Of a stretch of 59,332 nt of DNA, positions 39,245 to 47,464 are shown in pieces. The notes beneath the pieces were generated by a model. It searched no databases and was not told the origin of the DNA. It saw only the letters and a list, made by a program, of their open reading frames with translations. The stretch is from a virus. The stretch is taken from positions 1 through 59,332 of the IMG/VR virus record IMGVR_UViG_3300036814_000177. One strand, written 5' to 3'. Made by a program: the position numbers and the translations under genes. How positions within the stretch are numbered: the first letter of the stretch is position 1; every line of letters starts with the position of its first letter.

Positions 39245-40867
39245 ATGGCTGTTGCCCCCAACACGTTTAAGCGTACCCCCAAGAGGGTAACGACTAAGGC
39301 TGGAGGCCCCGAGGAAGTATTAATACTTAAGTCGGGAGCCAAGATAGCTGTGACCAAGAGTGAGTTAAAGACTCTTACGACTAACGCCCTGACAGAGAAC
39401 ACAGTTAATGATGTCCGCAAGGCTCTAGGCATTGAAGGTAAGAGGAACTTCCTCAAGGGTGAGGGTAATAAGAATATCATATCCTTCTATGACCCCGGGG
39501 ATGATGCAGGTGATCCAGATGGGGACTCTGCTAGCGCGGATGCTGATGCTGGAACTAGCGGCGAAGACGATGCAGGCTCTGCAATGGACATGGAAACGCA
39601 GATAGCTTATTTCGCTGGGATGCCGACCTCAGCACCGGCGGATGACTACGGCCTACTCAATGCCCTCTCCTCTTTAGCTGAGACTGCTGTTAGCTTTATG
39701 ACGACGGGTGTTGTTAACCCTGATTTCGACGGTAAGTCTATGATTGGCCCGAATTCTAATGCGCCCGGTGTGTCCTTTGGCTTACCGGGTATAGGCCCTT
39801 TCGGCCCCACTGTGGGGGTCAACACAGGTGGCCTCACTGCTGACCCTGGGTTAGTCGCTAATTTCGCGGAGGACGTGGTTGATAAGGGCTTGGCAGATAC
39901 AATCAGTAGCCAAACCACCGATATAGGGGACAAACTATCTGGGCTAGCCGATGAAGCTGGACTGGACACTACCACAGGCGGCCTATCCACAGGCGGCCTA
40001 TCCACAGGTGGGCTTGATGATGGCGTTGGGGATAGTGGCCCATACGTACCGCCTGTCGGTGCGCAGCAGTACGCATCTATGTCACCCCCAGCCTCTTACG
40101 CAAAAGGCGGATTAGTTACCGCACAAGGAGATAACACCATGTCAAAAGTTGAAGAGCTTCTTCGGATCGCTACTGATCCCTCGTTCGACACCGTCGATCC
40201 CGGTGTCTTACAGCAGGGCGCACCCGGCAATACATCCGGCCCCACGATGGATTATAGGATGAACCCTTCCTACGCTGACGGCGGGGTCGTATCGGCAGGC
40301 GGTCCACAACAAGTTGCAGGGCTTGCACCTCAAGGTGCGCAACAGCAGGGTCCGATGCCAATGCCTCAGATGGAGGCAGAGATGCAGCGCATGGCGCAGA
40401 ATAACCCTGAGAAGGTTATGCAGATGAAAAAGGCCATTCAACAGCTTATGCAGGCAGGGGAAGTTACCCCCCAAGAGATTAACATGGCTGTACAGCTTGC
40501 CACTGCTGCCGCGCAGAACCCCTCACTCTGGCCTCAGCTACGTCAGTTCGCTATTCAGCAGGGGCTAGCCGACGAGCAAGACTTACCCCAAGAGTACGAT
40601 CAGGGGCTTGTGTTCACCATTCTGATGGCAGCGAAGGTCGTCCTGTCCGGGCAGGCCGGGGCAGCTTCTGCTCCGCAGTCTCAGAGTCAACCTCCACAAA
40701 CCACTATGCGTACAGGCGGGGAAGTTCCTAAGAGCAACAACGCTGACGGCAGTGTCGCTATCAACGCGCACAAAGGCGAGTATGTCATTCCAGAGGGTGT
40801 TGTGCTAAAGAAGGGCACCGACTTTTTTGATAAGATGATCGGGCAAGATGAAAAAGCCAGCGCTTAA
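39245..40867 (+). CDS. Putative internal virion protein with Gly-rich repeats (540 aa)
   Basis: An acidic, Gly/Asp-rich protein. Residues 1-75 are folded and basic (NTFKRTPKRVTTKAGGPEEV), 80-115 very acidic, 230-260 carry a tandem STGGL repeat encoded by a 15-base tandem repeat (39974-40003), and 370-440 form helices (EKVMQMKKAIQQLMQAGEVT). The end (NAHKGEYVIPEGVVLKKGTD) is a motif I know from several phage virion proteins of unknown role. An isolated 'YAKGGLV' segment repeats a Gly-rich phage motif. Place and composition suggest an inner or ejected virion protein. No enzyme motif. Confidence 0.55.
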   Translation: MAVAPNTFKRTPKRVTTKAGGPEEVLILKSGAKIAVTKSELKTLTTNALTENTVNDVRKALGIEGKRNFLKGEGNKNIISFYDPGDDAGDPDGDSASADADAGTSGEDDAGSAMDMETQIAYFAGMPTSAPADDYGLLNALSSLAETAVSFMTTGVVNPDFDGKSMIGPNSNAPGVSFGLPGIGPFGPTVGVNTGGLTADPGLVANFAEDVVDKGLADTISSQTTDIGDKLSGLADEAGLDTTTGGLSTGGLSTGGLDDGVGDSGPYVPPVGAQQYASMSPPASYAKGGLVTAQGDNTMSKVEELLRIATDPSFDTVDPGVLQQGAPGNTSGPTMDYRMNPSYADGGVVSAGGPQQVAGLAPQGAQQQGPMPMPQMEAEMQRMAQNNPEKVMQMKKAIQQLMQAGEVTPQEINMAVQLATAAAQNPSLWPQLRQFAIQQGLADEQDLPQEYDQGLVFTILMAAKVVLSGQAGAASAPQSQSQPPQTTMRTGGEVPKSNNADGSVAINAHKGEYVIPEGVVLKKGTDFFDKMIGQDEKASA

Positions 40868-41345
40868 ACTCGTGGAGCCTACCGTAGAGGTTGATACCCT
40901 TGAGGGGTACGAGCCGCTGCTGCTCTCCACTGTAGAGATACTGGACGTCTATTGGCCGCAGACTGCTGCGGTTCTTCAGCGTTGTGTGGACAAGGCTATG
41001 CACGGCGAGATGACAATGGACGACATCTACGAAGGCATCAAGGCTGGGCGTATGTACGCCCTTATTGCTAAGAATGACGAGGGGGAGCTACCTGATGTAG
41101 CTTTGGCCCTTATATTAGAGACGCAAGCATACCCACAGTTCACAGTGCTAAACATCGCTGCACTTGGCGGGCGGGAGCTTGATCTACTCAAGAGTAGGTT
41201 CTGGAAGCACGTATGTAGCTGGGCATTTATGAATGGTGTCCGGACTATGCAGGCTTCTGTTTCCCCCGCAATGGCCCGTATCCTTAAGCGGTACGGCTTT
41301 AACAAGATTTATGAAACGGTCCGACTGGACCTGACGGAGATGTGA
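40848..41345 (+). CDS. GNAT-like acyltransferase fold protein (165 aa)
   Basis: A protein starting MKKPALKLVEPTVEVDTLEG whose ATG overlaps the previous gene by 20 bases. Residues 70-110 (RMYALIAKNDEGELPDVALA, LILETQAYPQFTVLNIAALG) and 125-165 (VCSWAFMNGVRTMQASVSPA, RILKRYGFNKIYETV) follow the strand-helix order of GNAT folds, with RYGF near the end as in GNAT motif B. The central acetyl-CoA loop Q/RxxGxG/A is not evident, so catalysis is uncertain. Similar proteins are found between internal virion genes in podoviruses and may be structural. Confidence 0.6.
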   Translation: MKKPALKLVEPTVEVDTLEGYEPLLLSTVEILDVYWPQTAAVLQRCVDKAMHGEMTMDDIYEGIKAGRMYALIAKNDEGELPDVALALILETQAYPQFTVLNIAALGGRELDLLKSRFWKHVCSWAFMNGVRTMQASVSPAMARILKRYGFNKIYETVRLDLTEM

Positions 41346-41346
41346 T

Positions 41347-42651
41347 ATGAACATTGTGTACGTCCCACCCCTACGGTCCCAGTTGATGGCGTCCACTGCC
41401 CTCACCCCCACGCAACACAAAGGTGGTATTGGTGCTATTATCGGTATCGTGGCCGCCATTGCTATACCCTTCGCAGCCCCCATAATTGCTAGTTCCATGA
41501 TGGTATCGATGGGTATCGCCGCATCTGCTACAGCCCTCTCCGCTACGGCCATGACCATCGGCTCCGCGATTGTGGGGGGTGCATTGGGCGCTGGCCTCGC
41601 TGCTATCACTGGCGGCAACGTCGCCATGGGTGCTATCGGCGGTGCTATCAGTGGTGGTATCAGCGGGTTCGCGGAGGCAGGGACTGCTGGTGGCGCTATT
41701 TCTGGCGCTGAGGCTAATGCGTTTATGGGTCCGGGCGGTGGCGGTTCTGTAGGGTTGCCTTCCACCCTACCGGTGACGTCGCCGGTGTCTCCCGCAGGTC
41801 TGGGGCCGCCAAAACTTGTAACCGATTCGGCTGGTAACACCTTCATCCAGCCAGCCACAAGCGTAGGATCAGACGCAGGATCTACTCTTTCAGGTGGCGC
41901 TATTTCTGGCGCTGAGGCTAATGCGTTTATGGGTCCGGGCAACCCTATGGGGGTCGGTTCTGTAGGGTTGCCTTCCACCATATCGCCCACCTTCATTGAT
42001 AAGGCTGCCAACTTTATCGGTGACCTCCCCAATAAGTTAATGTCCTCTGAGGCTCTCCAGCAGGTAGCAGGGCAGGCTATCACGACGGGCGTTGGCAACG
42101 CGATGGTTGGCGAACCCAACATGACCAACGAGGAGAAAGCCCGGATGGCTGACCTTGAGCAGGCACGGGCCTTCCAGAAGGGGCAGCTTGCGAAGAAGCA
42201 GGCAGTCTCTGACTCCTACTTGCAGCAAGCCGCCAGCACTAACCCGGAATATTACGGTCAGCAGGCTCTTACCGAGGAGCAGAACAGGCTCAACCGCGCA
42301 CAACAAGCTGGGCTACGTAACATCCGCCCGAGTGCTACCGGCCAACGAGCAGCGCAGGTGCAGCGTAATGCCCTACAGAAGTCTCGTTTGAGCGGGTTTG
42401 ATCGTGGTCGTCAGGAAGCAGAATCTAAACGCTTACATTATATGCAAGCTGCGCAGTCCTCCGCCCCCACTGGTGCGGGGTATGCAGGTAACATAGCGGG
42501 TGACCTGAAGGCCGCTGACCTCCGCTATAAACGCAGTGAGAAAGAATATAACGACTACGCTGGTATCCTTGAGCCACTGGCAGCAGACATCTTCTCTGTG
42601 GATAGTGCCGCGGAACGTGAGAAAAAACGTAAAGAGGCAACAGGAGAGTAG
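41347..42651 (+). CDS. Gly/Ala-rich membrane-active internal virion protein (434 aa)
   Basis: Residues 25-110 are a long hydrophobic Gly/Ala/Ile block (GIGAIIGIVAAIAIPFAAPI; AISGGISGFAEAGTAGGAIS) that could enter a membrane. An internal duplication follows: GGAISGAEANAFMGPG occurs twice (near residues 115 and 183) and is encoded by an exact 48-base repeat. Residues 255-434 are hydrophilic and Gln/Ala/Arg-rich with coiled-coil character. Podovirus ejection proteins of this type form the conduit across the cell envelope. It is followed by a lytic transglycosylase, which fits. Start ATG 41347, one base after the GNAT gene's stop. Confidence 0.6.
   Translation: MNIVYVPPLRSQLMASTALTPTQHKGGIGAIIGIVAAIAIPFAAPIIASSMMVSMGIAASATALSATAMTIGSAIVGGALGAGLAAITGGNVAMGAIGGAISGGISGFAEAGTAGGAISGAEANAFMGPGGGGSVGLPSTLPVTSPVSPAGLGPPKLVTDSAGNTFIQPATSVGSDAGSTLSGGAISGAEANAFMGPGNPMGVGSVGLPSTISPTFIDKAANFIGDLPNKLMSSEALQQVAGQAITTGVGNAMVGEPNMTNEEKARMADLEQARAFQKGQLAKKQAVSDSYLQQAASTNPEYYGQQALTEEQNRLNRAQQAGLRNIRPSATGQRAAQVQRNALQKSRLSGFDRGRQEAESKRLHYMQAAQSSAPTGAGYAGNIAGDLKAADLRYKRSEKEYNDYAGILEPLAADIFSVDSAAEREKKRKEATGE
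41689..41736 (+). repeat. 48-base exact direct repeat, copy 1
   Basis: Bases 41689-41736 are identical to 41893-41940 (offset 204, a multiple of three). Both encode the same 16 residues in the Gly-rich virion protein. A further shared 24-base segment follows each copy after spacers of 6 and 15 bases. Full identity at wobble positions indicates a recent duplication or continuing gene conversion. Confidence 0.9.
41893..41940 (+). repeat. 48-base exact direct repeat, copy 2
   Basis: Second copy of the repeat at 41689-41736, in the same frame of the same gene. Confidence 0.9.
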
Positions 42652-42653
42652 TA

Positions 42654-44591
42654 ATGGCCTTCACAACTAGCCCAGCACAGCGGAGCGCTGCTCTTCAAGG
42701 ATCGTTAGACTACCAGCGATACGTGAATTTGCAGAACCAGCGTAACAATCAACGTGATGTCCTCAGCCAAGGGCTTCGTACTCAACAAGCCCCGTCCGGT
42801 AATGGCGCTCCCGCCCCCGGTTTGGGTGAGCAGTCCAATGCACAGAGGCTAGCCGCTCAGCAGCAGGCACAGGCAGAGGCGCAGAAGCGGTTAGAGGAGC
42901 AAAGGCAAGCAGAGGCGCAGAAACAATCCGCAGCCCTCCCACAGCCCGCAGCGCCGGGCCTTGATCTTGCGGGTACACAGCAGCCTAATGCAGCACAGCC
43001 TAATCTACCGCAGGTTAGCCAGAACCAATCGCCTATTTCACAGTGGTTTACGAAGAAGACTGCTGAGGGGGTAACAGGGGCTGCTCGCTTACAGTCTAGG
43101 TTTAACGGGTTCTTTGAGCCGTTGATGCGCCCCTTTACAGGAGACCCAGCGCAACGTGCCCTGTACGACAAGCGCGGGGAGATACGTGACTGGTTCGACT
43201 CTGATGAGGGCTTAGCTGCGGTGAACGCACACCCCGAAGACTGGACGTTAATGACTGACGACCCTGATGGGATCAGTAAGTTTTATACCAAGTACGCAAA
43301 TAAGAGGGCAGCGGCTCTTGCTGTGGCTGAGGATCAGGCTGTTACGGATTGGAAGCCTGTACCCCACACTACGATTGCGCCGGGCAGCGGGCAGATGCAT
43401 GACCTCTATTCGATTGTGATGGGTGCCGAGAGTGGGGGCAGCCCTAATGCAGTTAGCGCAAAAGGTGCTAATGGGCTGATGCAGATCATGCCCAAGACTG
43501 GTAAGAAGCCCGGCTTTGGTGTCACCCCGCTACGCAACACCACCCCCGAGGAGAACTTTCGGTTTGGCTCAGATTACCTAGACGCCATGATGAACCGGTA
43601 CAGTGGGGACTTGAACGCAGCCTTGGTCGCTTACAACTGGGGGCCAAAGAAGGCTGATGCGTGGATGAAGTACGGTGCTGACCCTGCTGCGCTACCCGAA
43701 GAAACGTTTAAGTACGTGAACAAGATCGCTAAGCAGATGGGCCAACCTGCACTCGCTATCACTAACCCCCCTACAGTGATAGGCGGTATAACCCCCGGTT
43801 CTGTCGAGACGACTATCAAAGACAATACTGGTGCTACCCGCAAGATTGCTCCCCGCCCCGGCTTAAAAGAAGGTGCGACAACTGCGGCAGAGCAGGTCGC
43901 CACTAAGCCCCTGAACAAGATTAAAGCTCCCGGCCCCATGCCCTTTGCAGTACGTCAGCAGGAGATGCGCGGGCTACAGCAGCAGAGGCTCATGTTGCGG
44001 GATCAGATCGCCGCCAATATATATGATACAGGCAAAGCGCTAGAGCTACGCGGCCAGTACCACGCGAACGAAGTGCTTATCACAAACCTCGCCACGCAAC
44101 AGGCCATTGACCGGTTCGAGATTAGCGATGACCCCCTTATGCTAAGCCAAATATTATCTACTCAGCAGGGTCGGGACATCCAGATTGGCCGAGCCTCTGA
44201 GGATACGTGGTATATGCGTGTGGATGGGAAGCTATTAGACCAGCGATGGACTAGGAAGCAGATAGTTTCAGAGCAGCGCAGGCGCTCTTCCAAACTCATC
44301 CACGATGGCCTTAAGCAAGCCGCTGCTGCTGGCAAGGCTAAGACAGATATGGAAATCCTCAAGGGTCACTTGAAGATGGCTAGTGATGAGGTTATTGGCA
44401 GGTATAAACTAATGGGTGAGAGGCTGAAGAAGATGGGCATCATCAAGGGGTTAGAGCAGATGTTCAAAGAGACCCCGCGAGGCACCTTCGTTCTTGAGAT
44501 TGAGGAGGGTAAGGACGGTGTAGAGCGTCCGGTATGGAAGCCTATCTCTCAAGGCGGTGGCAACGAAGCGTACTTACTGGATGTTCAATAG
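42654..44591 (+). CDS. Internal virion lytic transglycosylase (645 aa)
   Basis: Residues 1-130 are Gln/Ala-rich and coiled (AAQQQAQAEAQKRLEEQRQA). Residues 245-365 are an SLT-type lysozyme domain: LYSIVMGAESGGSPNAVSAK with catalytic E259, GANGLMQIMP (271-280), NLNAALVAYNWG-type segment DLNAALVAYNWGPKKADAW. The C-terminal 280 residues are helical with a long charged chain. This is the layout of podovirus ejected proteins such as T7 gp16, which locally open the peptidoglycan during DNA entry. It is translated four bases after the previous gene. No signal peptide, as expected for a virion-delivered enzyme. Confidence 0.85.
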   Translation: MAFTTSPAQRSAALQGSLDYQRYVNLQNQRNNQRDVLSQGLRTQQAPSGNGAPAPGLGEQSNAQRLAAQQQAQAEAQKRLEEQRQAEAQKQSAALPQPAAPGLDLAGTQQPNAAQPNLPQVSQNQSPISQWFTKKTAEGVTGAARLQSRFNGFFEPLMRPFTGDPAQRALYDKRGEIRDWFDSDEGLAAVNAHPEDWTLMTDDPDGISKFYTKYANKRAAALAVAEDQAVTDWKPVPHTTIAPGSGQMHDLYSIVMGAESGGSPNAVSAKGANGLMQIMPKTGKKPGFGVTPLRNTTPEENFRFGSDYLDAMMNRYSGDLNAALVAYNWGPKKADAWMKYGADPAALPEETFKYVNKIAKQMGQPALAITNPPTVIGGITPGSVETTIKDNTGATRKIAPRPGLKEGATTAAEQVATKPLNKIKAPGPMPFAVRQQEMRGLQQQRLMLRDQIAANIYDTGKALELRGQYHANEVLITNLATQQAIDRFEISDDPLMLSQILSTQQGRDIQIGRASEDTWYMRVDGKLLDQRWTRKQIVSEQRRRSSKLIHDGLKQAAAAGKAKTDMEILKGHLKMASDEVIGRYKLMGERLKKMGIIKGLEQMFKETPRGTFVLEIEEGKDGVERPVWKPISQGGGNEAYLLDVQ

Positions 44592-44600
44592 GATATTAGT

Positions 44601-46691
44601 ATGGCCCTAGGTTACAACACAGGTATACCGTTCGACGCCACATATGATCCTGATGCGGCGTACGATCATGATAGGCAGGGTGGTAATATAAACTTGCCCA
44701 ACCCTGCGGATTACGGTCCTGCTCCGCTAGCTCCGCCTACGGTTAATACTGTTGGCGTTAGTGGTGATATGTGGTGGGTCAACGGTAAGGAGTTTCATAC
44801 GGATGACCACCAATCTGCTGTCGAGTCTCAAGAGGCGCTGAAAGGCCCAGAGCGGGCAATGCCCGCTGGCTACCGTGTCGTGGGTCCGGATGAGTATAAG
44901 GGCTACCTCAAGCAGATCATGGACCCTACCCTTGGCCGTTTGGCCAAGAAGAATTTCGGTATCGGTGTCGATAACCTTCAGCTTCTGGGCGGCTACGGCC
45001 TGCAGTTGGCTGGCGCTGAGGAGACCGGGAAGGCAATCGTTGAGCAACAGGTTGAGGACTTACGGTTCAACCAGCCCTACCAACGCACGTTCACAGAGGA
45101 CGCAGCGTCTGATCCTATTGGCTGGTTCGTCGCTAACCTAGCACAGCAAGGGCCAAACCTCATCGAGTCTGCCCTCGCTGCTATCGCTGGCGCAGGTGTC
45201 GGTGCTATGGCTGGTGGTAACCCGTTCACCGCTATCGGCGGCATGATGATGACGCTCGGTTCCAAGGGTGCGGTTAAGAAGGCGCTGATTGAAACTGCTA
45301 GGAAGAAACTACGGGGTGAGCCGCTTGACCCCACGGAGATGAAAGCCCTGCGTGAGGCTGCATCCGGGGCGTATGCCTTTAACATGAAGGGCGCAGCCAA
45401 GGACATTGCTGGAGGTTTTGACAAGACTGCTGCCAAGGTGGGCGGTGCAGCCCTAGCCACAGGCGCAAGCAACTACGGTATAGGCGCAGCCGACATCTAC
45501 GGCGAGCAGCTTGATAGCGGTACACCCAACCGTGCAGCAGCCCTTGGGCTAGCTGTACCCTACGCCATTATGGAGTCCCTGCCTGAGTTGGTGGGCTTCG
45601 GCTACTTCGCTAAGGGAGCCAAGGTTCCTTGGAGGGGCAACAAGCTGCGCCGTGGTAAGCAGACCGCAGGCGCTATAGGTCTTGGTGCTGTAGGTGAGGG
45701 TCTTACTGAAGCGGGCCAAGAGAGCCTACTGCTTAGCCAGAACGATGAAGTCGATATCAACTCTAAGGAAGGCATCCACCGTCTGATTAACTCCTTCGCT
45801 GCGGGTGCAGGTGTCGGTGGTGCTGTGAGTGGTGGTGCGTCAGTCCTTCGCCGTGGCCCGAAAGAACGTGTGGCCCGTGACCTTGATGAAGAAGAGCATG
45901 ATCTACTTGGTATCGAGCAGGAAGAACGCTTAGGTATCACAGACCAGCGTGAGGCTGAGGATATGGGCAACCTTGGTAACACTATTGAACAGGAAGAACG
46001 CCTCGCTATTGAAGATCAGCGTGAGATGGGTGATCTCGGTAATGAGCTTGAGGGTCCGGGGCCAGTACCTTTGCTAGAAAGCCCAGACGATACCCGTGGA
46101 TACCAACTCCCCGTTGGTGTTGTACCTGATGTAGTGCAGGACGCTAACCAAGCTGCACAGATTACAAGTGACCCTGTTGTTACCCCCGAGGTAATAGATG
46201 TACCGCCTGTCGATAATACTCAGCGCGACCCCGGCCAAGTACCCATCGCACAGCCTGACCTTACAGCTACCCCCTTCGCACTGGACTCACTGGCGCTTGA
46301 CCCGAATACACCCCCGGCTGAGAACTTCGGCAACACTACCGTGCAAGACCAGCAGTTCGCTGAGGCTGACGCTGCGCTCGTTGACCAGCAGCAGGGTGAT
46401 ATACGCTTACAGGAACAACTTCCACTACCTCAGCCAGCGTGGGTTAAGCCGCAGCCCCTCCCCAGCGGTGGTAATAAGGGTCCACTGGTGTTGACGGAAG
46501 GTGCCGATGGTAAGCTCAAGCGCTCTACTAACGAGCCTATGATTATGGTGGGACACGATGTATTAGATGAGAATGGCAACTCAACTGGCCAAATAGTAGA
46601 CCGCCTCGCTCCTGTAGCTGAAGTGTACGAAGAGTCCCGTGTCGGGATCAGAGCGCTTAACCGGCTGGCTCACTGTCTGAAGGGTAAGTGA
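44601..46691 (+). CDS. Large internal virion protein (696 aa)
   Basis: A modular protein of unknown type. Residues 50-180 are folded, residues 185-345 contain several hydrophobic Gly/Ala segments (IESALAAIAGAGVGAMAGGN; ALATGASNYGIGAADIYGEQ; AAGAGVGGAVSGGASVLRRG) and 420-600 are acidic with a tandem EEERLxIxDQRE repeat (three copies in 430-480). The Gly/Ala stretches resemble those of ejected podovirus proteins, so it probably forms part of the internal core with the two previous products. It overlaps the next gene by one base (TGATG). No enzyme motif is found. Confidence 0.5.
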   Translation: MALGYNTGIPFDATYDPDAAYDHDRQGGNINLPNPADYGPAPLAPPTVNTVGVSGDMWWVNGKEFHTDDHQSAVESQEALKGPERAMPAGYRVVGPDEYKGYLKQIMDPTLGRLAKKNFGIGVDNLQLLGGYGLQLAGAEETGKAIVEQQVEDLRFNQPYQRTFTEDAASDPIGWFVANLAQQGPNLIESALAAIAGAGVGAMAGGNPFTAIGGMMMTLGSKGAVKKALIETARKKLRGEPLDPTEMKALREAASGAYAFNMKGAAKDIAGGFDKTAAKVGGAALATGASNYGIGAADIYGEQLDSGTPNRAAALGLAVPYAIMESLPELVGFGYFAKGAKVPWRGNKLRRGKQTAGAIGLGAVGEGLTEAGQESLLLSQNDEVDINSKEGIHRLINSFAAGAGVGGAVSGGASVLRRGPKERVARDLDEEEHDLLGIEQEERLGITDQREAEDMGNLGNTIEQEERLAIEDQREMGDLGNELEGPGPVPLLESPDDTRGYQLPVGVVPDVVQDANQAAQITSDPVVTPEVIDVPPVDNTQRDPGQVPIAQPDLTATPFALDSLALDPNTPPAENFGNTTVQDQQFAEADAALVDQQQGDIRLQEQLPLPQPAWVKPQPLPSGGNKGPLVLTEGADGKLKRSTNEPMIMVGHDVLDENGNSTGQIVDRLAPVAEVYEESRVGIRALNRLAHCLKGK

Positions 46692-46996
46692 TGCGTACTG
46701 TAAGTATTGAAGAGCTTCGCCCTAAGCCGAAGCCACAACTCAAGCGTCCGGGTACTGCCAAGCCTAAGCCCCAAGAGGTTAAGGTCGAGGTTAAGCAGGC
46801 TGAGGGCGTGGCTCCTGTGGTTAACATAGACATGAATAAATTTTCGGAAGATAATACCGCAGCGTTGAAGCTGTTGGTGGATGCGATTAAGGCTCAGCCC
46901 GGTAGTCCTACTGCTGAGTCTCCCAAGGAGTGGGAGTTTACGGTTAAGCGGGACGGCAACAACCTGATCCACACAATCACAGCAAAGGCAAAATAA
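46691..46996 (+). CDS. Lys/Pro-rich small protein (101 aa)
   Basis: ATG 46691 in a TGATG overlap (a GTG three bases earlier is also possible). Residues 8-35 are Lys/Pro repeats (RPKPKPQLKRPGTAKPKPQE), residues 55-68 a short helix, and the C-terminus (WEFTVKRDGNNLIHTITAKA) a beta hairpin with the 'F-V-RD-G-LI-I-AK' pattern common in phage proteins of unknown function. AAGGGTAAG lies upstream. Confidence 0.55.
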   Translation: MRTVSIEELRPKPKPQLKRPGTAKPKPQEVKVEVKQAEGVAPVVNIDMNKFSEDNTAALKLLVDAIKAQPGSPTAESPKEWEFTVKRDGNNLIHTITAKAK

Positions 46997-47006
46997 GGAA
47001 CGTATC

Positions 47007-47453
47007 ATGGCCTATATCCAACACCTTGTTAACTCCCATGCGATCACTGCTAACCAGGCTGTCGCTACACGCGGTAAAGTTCATAAGCTTCCCGACAGCA
47101 CGAGGGGGCTCACTGCTGAGTGCGTCTTCGTTGATGGCGGGGCTGGTGGCACGATTGATGTGTATATCCAGACCAGCATGGACTTCAGCGGCAGCACGAC
47201 TGTCGGCAGTAAACCTCAAGTTTGGTTCGACGTCATGGCTTTCCACTTCACCACTGCGGCGGCACGTAAAATCCTTAAGGTGCGTGAAGAGACAGCCATC
47301 GTGGCTGATTACGTCGAAACAGTTGATGCACTAACTGACGATACGGCTATCTCAGGTATCATCGGCTCCCATGTTAGGGCCCGCATCGTATCGGCAGGTA
47401 CAGCGTACTCCTCTGGAACCTCCATCGACGTATACGTACGCGTAGAAGACTGA
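47007..47453 (+). CDS. Small structural protein (148 aa)
   Basis: A 148-residue beta-rich protein (MAYIQHLVNSHAITANQAVA) with VFVDGGAGGTIDVYIQTSMD and a C-terminal SSGTSIDVYVRVED strand. The composition is like that of phage virion surface proteins. No family is recognised. AAGGAAC precedes ATG by about eight bases. It lies directly before the large tailspike-like gene and could be its adaptor. Confidence 0.5.
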   Translation: MAYIQHLVNSHAITANQAVATRGKVHKLPDSTRGLTAECVFVDGGAGGTIDVYIQTSMDFSGSTTVGSKPQVWFDVMAFHFTTAAARKILKVREETAIVADYVETVDALTDDTAISGIIGSHVRARIVSAGTAYSSGTSIDVYVRVED

Positions 47454-47464
47454 AGTAACTAACC

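Noticed and set aside
39192-39247. Tiny plus-strand frame ending RKKNHKRKK in a TAATG overlap with the 540-aa gene
   Set aside because: The coupling looks right, but 12-18 codons with several possible starts are not enough to support a gene.
39974-40010. Short tandem repeat that could suggest a CRISPR array
   Set aside because: It is a 15-base in-frame coding repeat (STGGL) with no spacers of constant length and no cas genes.
41184-42128. Long minus-strand open frame (314 codons) opposite the Gly/Ala-rich virion gene
   Set aside because: It is Pro/Ala-rich only because it mirrors a Gly/Ala-rich gene on the plus strand, has no ribosome site and would break the late operon.
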